From CAKUFA01 sp963618735 (GTDB taxonomy: Bacteria; Bacillota; Clostridia; Christensenellales; Aristaeellaceae): a DNA stretch of 64,000 nucleotides. Location of the stretch: contig CAVEUM010000011.1 of NCBI GenBank assembly GCA_963618735.1, positions 7,989-71,988 of the forward strand, in the 5' to 3' direction. A program made the position numbers and the translations under genes. Shown here one piece after another: positions 60,586-64,000 of the stretch; positions within the stretch are counted from its first letter, which is position 1, and the number at the start of each line of letters is the position of its first letter. Below the pieces are notes generated by a model. The model made no database searches. It was not told the DNA's origin and saw nothing but the letters and a program-made list of their open reading frames with translations.

Positions 60586-62328
60586 TTACTCAGCGATGTC
60601 ACCAAAGCTGATGCCCCAGCCAATTCCGGGGATGTAGGTCTGCACGGGCAGCACCAGACGGTCGGAGAACATCTCATACTTTACTTCCTGCACCATAGGA
60701 ATGTTGATGACCTTCTCCAGGTAAACCTCTTCGAGCTTTGCAGTCTCTTCGAGCATCTTGGTGTAGTCTTCCTTCACGGAGTCAACCACTGCATACTGTG
60801 CTTCAAAGTCTGCATCCAGGAAGTTGTTCGGATGAGAAGCGTAGGAGCTCAGGTAGTAGTAGAAGCAGGTGTAAGGATAGGTACGGGAAGCACCGCGAGA
60901 CCAGTCGTTGGGGGACAGATCCCAGCTGTCGGTGGTCTTCTTGTAGTCGGTGGTGGACATGCCGGCGTAGGTCACGATCTTGATTTGAATCTTGCCCTCG
61001 AAGATGACGGGGAATTCTTCCATCAGATACTCGGCAGTGGCCTTCCAGGAGGAGCTGGACTCATCGAAAGCCATGGTCAGGGTGATGACGGTGTCGTCAG
61101 ACACGCCGCACTCTTCATAGGCCTTGGCCAGATACTCACGAGCCAGTTCGGGATTGTAGCCGTAGGGGCCCCAAGATTCCACCAGTTCGGTTACAGCCTT
61201 GCCGTATTCGCTTTCACGATAGGTGAGACCGGATTCGCTCATCAGACCAGCCTGGCCATTGACATAGGTGCCGCTGGGCTTCTGATAGCCAAACAGGTCG
61301 CGGGCGATGACCTGACGATTCATGGCATGATACAGTGCCTTGCGGTAGTTAATGGAGGAGCAGATGGGGTTATCGGGGTTGGAGCAGTTCACGTCGATGT
61401 GGTCAACAGTCAGCGTGTCGTAGGACACCATGCGAGGATCATCGATGTAGGTCTCAATGGTGTTGGCGTCAGGGGTCAGGGTGTCCAGCAGACCCTGCTC
61501 CCACAGTTCCACGCGGGCGTTCATCTCAGGAATCACGCGAACCTCAACGGTGTCATAGTGGAACAGATCACTGTGCCAGTAATCAGGATTCTTCTTGTAA
61601 ATCTGGATGGAATCATAGGTCCAGGTATCCAGGGTGTACGGGCCGCAGCTCATCCAGTTGTCAATGGAGGTGCCGTAGGTCGTGGACGTACGGTCCTCAT
61701 TCATGCCGGCCTCATACATGGGCTCATACACAGGGGTGGTAGCGCGGTTCGTGAAGTGACTGCACACGTCGGTCTGGGTGTTGACGGTCGTCGTGTGAAC
61801 TTCGATGGTGTAGTCATCGATCTTCTTGATGCCGACATCGTCCCAGGAGATGGTGTTGCTGGTGCCCTGCAGGCTGTAGTCCTTAGCGTTCACGATGGTG
61901 ATCGTGTAGTCGGAAAGGAAGTCAGCCATCTTGTTGGCCAGCACGGGATCCAGCAGCATCTTGAAGGAGTAGATCATGGTGTCAGCGTTGATCGCTTCGC
62001 CGTTTGCCCAGTGAGCATTTTCATCGATCTTGATCTGCCAGGTGTAGTCGTCCACCTTGATGGGCAGCTCGGAAGCGATTTCGCCGATGTAGTGATAGCC
62101 AAGACCGTCATCATCCGGCACAGCGCGGAACAGCGTAGCGGAGCAATAGGTCAACGGCGTTTCCAACGACGTTTCAACGGAGTCATGTGCATTCAGCACA
62201 GGACAGTCACTGCTAATGTAGGTACGGTATACCTTTTCAGCAGTCTCGCCTTCTGCCTGTGCGGCGGAGAAGCAACTCAGCAACATCGTTGCCGATGCGA
62301 TGAAGGATACCAGTCGTCTCAGTTTCAC
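60586..62328 (-). CDS. Family 5 extracellular solute-binding protein (OppA-like)
   Basis: A 580-residue exported binding protein of the peptide/nickel/oligosaccharide type. The N-terminus MKLRRLVSFIASATMLLSC is a signal; Cys19 in LLSC could be lipidated, or cleavage may follow AAQA. WQIKIDENAHWANGEAINADTMIYSFKMLLD and YRKALYHAMNRQVIARDLFG are SBP_bac_5 marks. GTG start at 62328 follows AAGGAGT. The ligand could be a peptide or an oligosaccharide; the neighbouring alpha-galactosidase keeps the latter open. Confidence 0.9.
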   Translation of the reverse strand: MKLRRLVSFIASATMLLSCFSAAQAEGETAEKVYRTYISSDCPVLNAHDSVETSLETPLTYCSATLFRAVPDDDGLGYHYIGEIASELPIKVDDYTWQIKIDENAHWANGEAINADTMIYSFKMLLDPVLANKMADFLSDYTITIVNAKDYSLQGTSNTISWDDVGIKKIDDYTIEVHTTTVNTQTDVCSHFTNRATTPVYEPMYEAGMNEDRTSTTYGTSIDNWMSCGPYTLDTWTYDSIQIYKKNPDYWHSDLFHYDTVEVRVIPEMNARVELWEQGLLDTLTPDANTIETYIDDPRMVSYDTLTVDHIDVNCSNPDNPICSSINYRKALYHAMNRQVIARDLFGYQKPSGTYVNGQAGLMSESGLTYRESEYGKAVTELVESWGPYGYNPELAREYLAKAYEECGVSDDTVITLTMAFDESSSSWKATAEYLMEEFPVIFEGKIQIKIVTYAGMSTTDYKKTTDSWDLSPNDWSRGASRTYPYTCFYYYLSSYASHPNNFLDADFEAQYAVVDSVKEDYTKMLEETAKLEEVYLEKVINIPMVQEVKYEMFSDRLVLPVQTYIPGIGWGISFGDIAE

Positions 62329-62401
62329 AGGAACTCACTCCTTCAGAAAGATGTTTATGCAAAGGATGCTGAATGCACCCGTGCACACGTCAGAAATGGG
62401 A

Positions 62402-62785
62402 TTACGCCAACATGGAAAGGATGATGGCAAGAACCATCAGCACACCGCAGCAAATCATCAGCAGCCCCACATCGTTGTGGGTGGGACGTTCATTGCGGTA
62501 TTTGAGATACTCATCCTTTGCATGAGAGGATTTTATGGGCCTGTTGGCAATCAATCGGCGCAGGGACTTAAGTCCCCAAGTGAAAGAGGTAAATGCCCGC
62601 ATGTTGCCAAGCTGATGAATGATGCCCCAGACGAGAAAGACCGATGCCTGCGCAAAGACCAAATCTGCAGCAAAGGTTAATGGAGCGGATGAACGCTGAA
62701 TGCCAAGGTAAACGCCGGGTACGGCGCCGATTACGAGAAGCACAACAGCAGTTTTCCAAAATCCACGCCAGGGGTGACGCTGCAT
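62402..62785 (-). CDS. DUF3899-like small membrane protein
   Basis: A 127-residue protein with three hydrophobic helices (about 10-30, 34-57 and 107-126). Its FTWGLKSLRRL segment between helices 2 and 3 and the acidic/basic loop resemble DUF3899 proteins. GGAGG precedes the ATG at 62785. It is the first gene after the promoter at 62810-62837, 73 bases upstream of the binding-protein gene, with no terminator between, so it may be co-transcribed with the Opp genes. Confidence 0.65.
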   Translation of the reverse strand: MQRHPWRGFWKTAVVLLVIGAVPGVYLGIQRSSAPLTFAADLVFAQASVFLVWGIIHQLGNMRAFTSFTWGLKSLRRLIANRPIKSSHAKDEYLKYRNERPTHNDVGLLMICCGVLMVLAIILSMLA

Positions 62786-62809
62786 GACTCAGCCTCCATT
62801 TCAGCAGGT

Positions 62810-62837
62810 ATCATATACAAAGCGGTTCAGTCGTCAA
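62810..62837 (-). promoter_or_regulatory. Promoter of the DUF3899/opp operon
   Basis: On the minus strand TTGACG (62837-62832) and TATGAT (62815-62810) are 16 bp apart. The -35 lies in the centre of a palindrome. Confidence 0.7.
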
Positions 62838-62849
62838 TGCTGAACCGCT
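62821..62849. promoter_or_regulatory. Operator-like palindrome around the -35 element
   Basis: A perfect 10-bp inverted repeat, AGCGGTTCAG and CTGAACCGCT, separated by nine bases, surrounds the -35 of the DUF3899/opp promoter. It lies upstream of the expected transcript start, which favours a DNA-binding site over an RNA hairpin. No regulator gene is adjacent. Confidence 0.65.
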
Positions 62850-63300
62850 CTGTTCGGATACTATCATACATTATTTTTCGCATAAATACAAGTCTTTTTT
62901 GTATTTTACCTGTTTTCTTTTACACTCATTTTTTACGAAAGTATGACAATGTGCAATTCGCGTAAAGCGAGATGCTGTGAAGCAAAGGCAAGTCGCGTAA
63001 ACGTTTGCGGTTTGCGGCCGAAAAAGCAGCGGAAAAGACTTTGCTTGTTCGCCTGGCTGAAGGTGCTTTTTTACTTCCTTTGTCATCACAAAAAAATATA
63101 CAACTTGCATAAATACAAGTGACTGTACCGTCCTCCGAGTATGGCACATGCTGGCGAAATTGTTCGTGTTTTATGCCAAATCCATCGGGTGATGAGCATA
63201 CAAGGGCCTTACAGCAGAAAATTTGCATGAATTAAGCTCCTGCTAACATGCTCGCGGGAAATGCAAATAAGAAAAATGTATGGCCAAACATGCAAGCTGA
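62850..63300. other. Long intergenic region without credible genes
   Basis: This gap between divergent DUF3899/opp and transketolase promoters holds short, poorly coding frames only. Visible elements are the 14-bp direct repeats, two TCGCGTAAA repeats (62958-62966 and 62993-63001), a LacI/cre-like GTAAACGTTTGC (62997-63008), and ATTTGCAT/ATGCAAAT inverted repeat arms (63221-63228 and 63261-63268) just upstream of the transketolase promoter. A small RNA cannot be excluded. Confidence 0.5.
62880..63120. repeat. Pair of 14-bp direct repeats
   Basis: GCATAAATACAAGT occurs at 62880-62893 and again at 63107-63120. The second copy is part of an imperfect palindrome ACTTGCATAAATACAAGT (63103-63120). 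They may be binding sites for one regulator. Confidence 0.6.
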
Positions 63301-63329
63301 TTGACAGAAACCGCAAAGATTTGTAGAAT
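63301..63329 (+). promoter_or_regulatory. Promoter of the split transketolase gene
   Basis: TTGACA at 63301-63306 and TAGAAT at 63324-63329 with a 17-bp spacer. Confidence 0.88.
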
Positions 63330-63406
63330 AGGATACAGCAAGTACGCGCGCATTATTTTTGCGTGCTTGAGGCAGACACTGGTTATCATAAACAGGAGGT
63401 ACATCG

Positions 63407-64000
63407 ATGGATATTCAGATGCTACAGTCCACATGCCGTCAAGTGCGGCGGGATATCATCACCATGGTCGCCAAAGCCGGCGCAGGTCACCCCGGCGGAT
63501 CTTTGTCCTGCACGGAAACGCTCGTGGCTCTCTATTTCGATGTCATGAAGGGTATTGATCCCAAGGATGACAAGAACCCCAATCGCGACCGCTTTGTGCT
63601 GAGCAAGGGTCATGCTGCTCCCGCCCTTTACGGTACGCTGTGCGAACGTGGTTATTTCGGCCGTGAAGAGTTCGACCACTTCCGCCAGCTGCACGGCATC
63701 CTGCAGGGTCATCCCGATGTGAAGAAGTGCCCCGGTGTGGACGCCTCCACGGGTTCCCTGGGTCAGGGCATTTCTATTGCCGTTGGCATGGCACTGGGTG
63801 CTAAGAAGACCGGCAATCCTGCCCATGTGTATACCATCGTGGGCGACGGTGAGTCTGATGAGGGTCTCGTTTGGGAAGCTTCTATGGCTGCCGCACATTA
63901 CAAGCTGGATAATCTGACGGTCATTCTGGACTACAACGGTCTGCAGATTGACGGTTCCAACGATCAGGTCATGAGCCTGGGCAATATCCGTGCAAAGGCC
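63407..64000 (+). CDS. Transketolase N-terminal subunit (partial)
   Basis: The first 198 codons of a transketolase N-terminal half; the window ends inside the gene. It transfers two-carbon units in the pentose phosphate pathway with thiamine diphosphate, together with a separate C-terminal subunit expected downstream. Seen: AGAGHPGGSLSC, RDRFVLSKGHAAPALYG, ASTGSLGQGISIAVGMA and the thiamine diphosphate motif GDGESDEG with later LDYNGLQIDG. ACAGGAGGT precedes the ATG. Confidence 0.93.
   Translation, partial: MDIQMLQSTCRQVRRDIITMVAKAGAGHPGGSLSCTETLVALYFDVMKGIDPKDDKNPNRDRFVLSKGHAAPALYGTLCERGYFGREEFDHFRQLHGILQGHPDVKKCPGVDASTGSLGQGISIAVGMALGAKKTGNPAHVYTIVGDGESDEGLVWEASMAAAHYKLDNLTVILDYNGLQIDGSNDQVMSLGNIRAKA

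Noticed and set aside
60832..62424. 530-codon plus-strand frame opposite the binding-protein gene
   Set aside because: It is antisense to a well-supported OppA-like gene; its valine/glycine/histidine-rich composition is what the codon pattern of the real gene produces.
62871..63300. 6S RNA or T-box leader in the long intergenic gap
   Set aside because: No long terminal complementarity, specifier loop or T-box core was visible.
1..64000. CRISPR arrays, insertion sequences, prophage genes or an integrative element
   Set aside because: No regularly spaced repeats, transposase, integrase or phage structural genes were recognised anywhere in the window.

Overview
The window looks like a chromosomal segment of a low-to-mid GC Gram-positive bacterium of the Bacillota, class Clostridia. 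The support is: AAGGAGG-type ribosome binding sites before nearly every gene, many TTG/GTG starts, sigma-A promoters almost all with 17-bp spacers, an L27 precursor with the Bacillota N-terminal extension next to its Prp protease, scpA-scpB, a YlbF-family protein, mutSL without mutH, and a wall-type SpoIID/SH3b protein. No phage, transposase, CRISPR array or rRNA was seen. I cannot name the genus.

Layout. 1-2450: a gluconate 5-dehydrogenase-like gene, a small membrane protein, an AT-rich lipoprotein gene and a single tRNA-Trp. 2452-7286: a 1361-residue SpoIID/SH3b wall protein overlapping a tRNA methyltransferase. 7283-10488: a glycan cassette (two GT2 glycosyltransferases, DUF2304 protein, Wzx-like flippase). 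10496-14852 (minus): DUF512 radical SAM protein, der, plsY and a D-2-hydroxyacid dehydrogenase. 14892-18316: MATE transporter, deoB, HAD phosphatase. 18333-19449: rplU-prp-rpmA behind an L21-type leader. 19490-30202: DUF554 protein, M50 protease-scpA-scpB, then Asp23-fakA-like-recG and a heterodimeric ABC exporter. 30218-33162: CNNM/CorC protein behind a structured leader with a small ORF, a 40-residue membrane peptide, and a CapA-fold protein that has lost its metal ligands. 33198-45590: a nine-gene operon (two radical-SAM-linked proteins, rng, miaB, ylbF-like, mutS, mutL, miaA, aluminium-resistance/methionine gamma-lyase-like). 45628-46167: rplS behind an L19-type leader. 46177-49063: macro-domain/HTH-like protein and two tandem ADP-ribosylglycohydrolases. 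49177-50852: PII-like protein and CPA2 antiporter. 50863-62849 (minus): FGGY kinase, GH36 alpha-galactosidase, serine hydrolase, Opp-type ABC transporter and a DUF3899-like membrane protein. 62850-64000: a long regulatory intergenic region and the start of a split transketolase.

How the genes work together. Most of the window is housekeeping: translation (L19, L21, L27, tRNA modification by MiaA/MiaB), ribosome assembly (Der), chromosome condensation (ScpAB), repair (MutSL, RecG) and phospholipid synthesis (PlsY, FakA-like). The accessory parts most worth attention are: the three-gene set of ADP-ribose-removing enzymes with no visible ADP-ribosyltransferase; the PII-like/antiporter pair; the CapA pseudoenzyme with its small membrane partner; the pseudoknot-capable leader with a proline-containing small ORF upstream of the CNNM gene; and the Opp/serine hydrolase/alpha-galactosidase/kinase block, whose leading promoter is embedded in a perfect palindrome.
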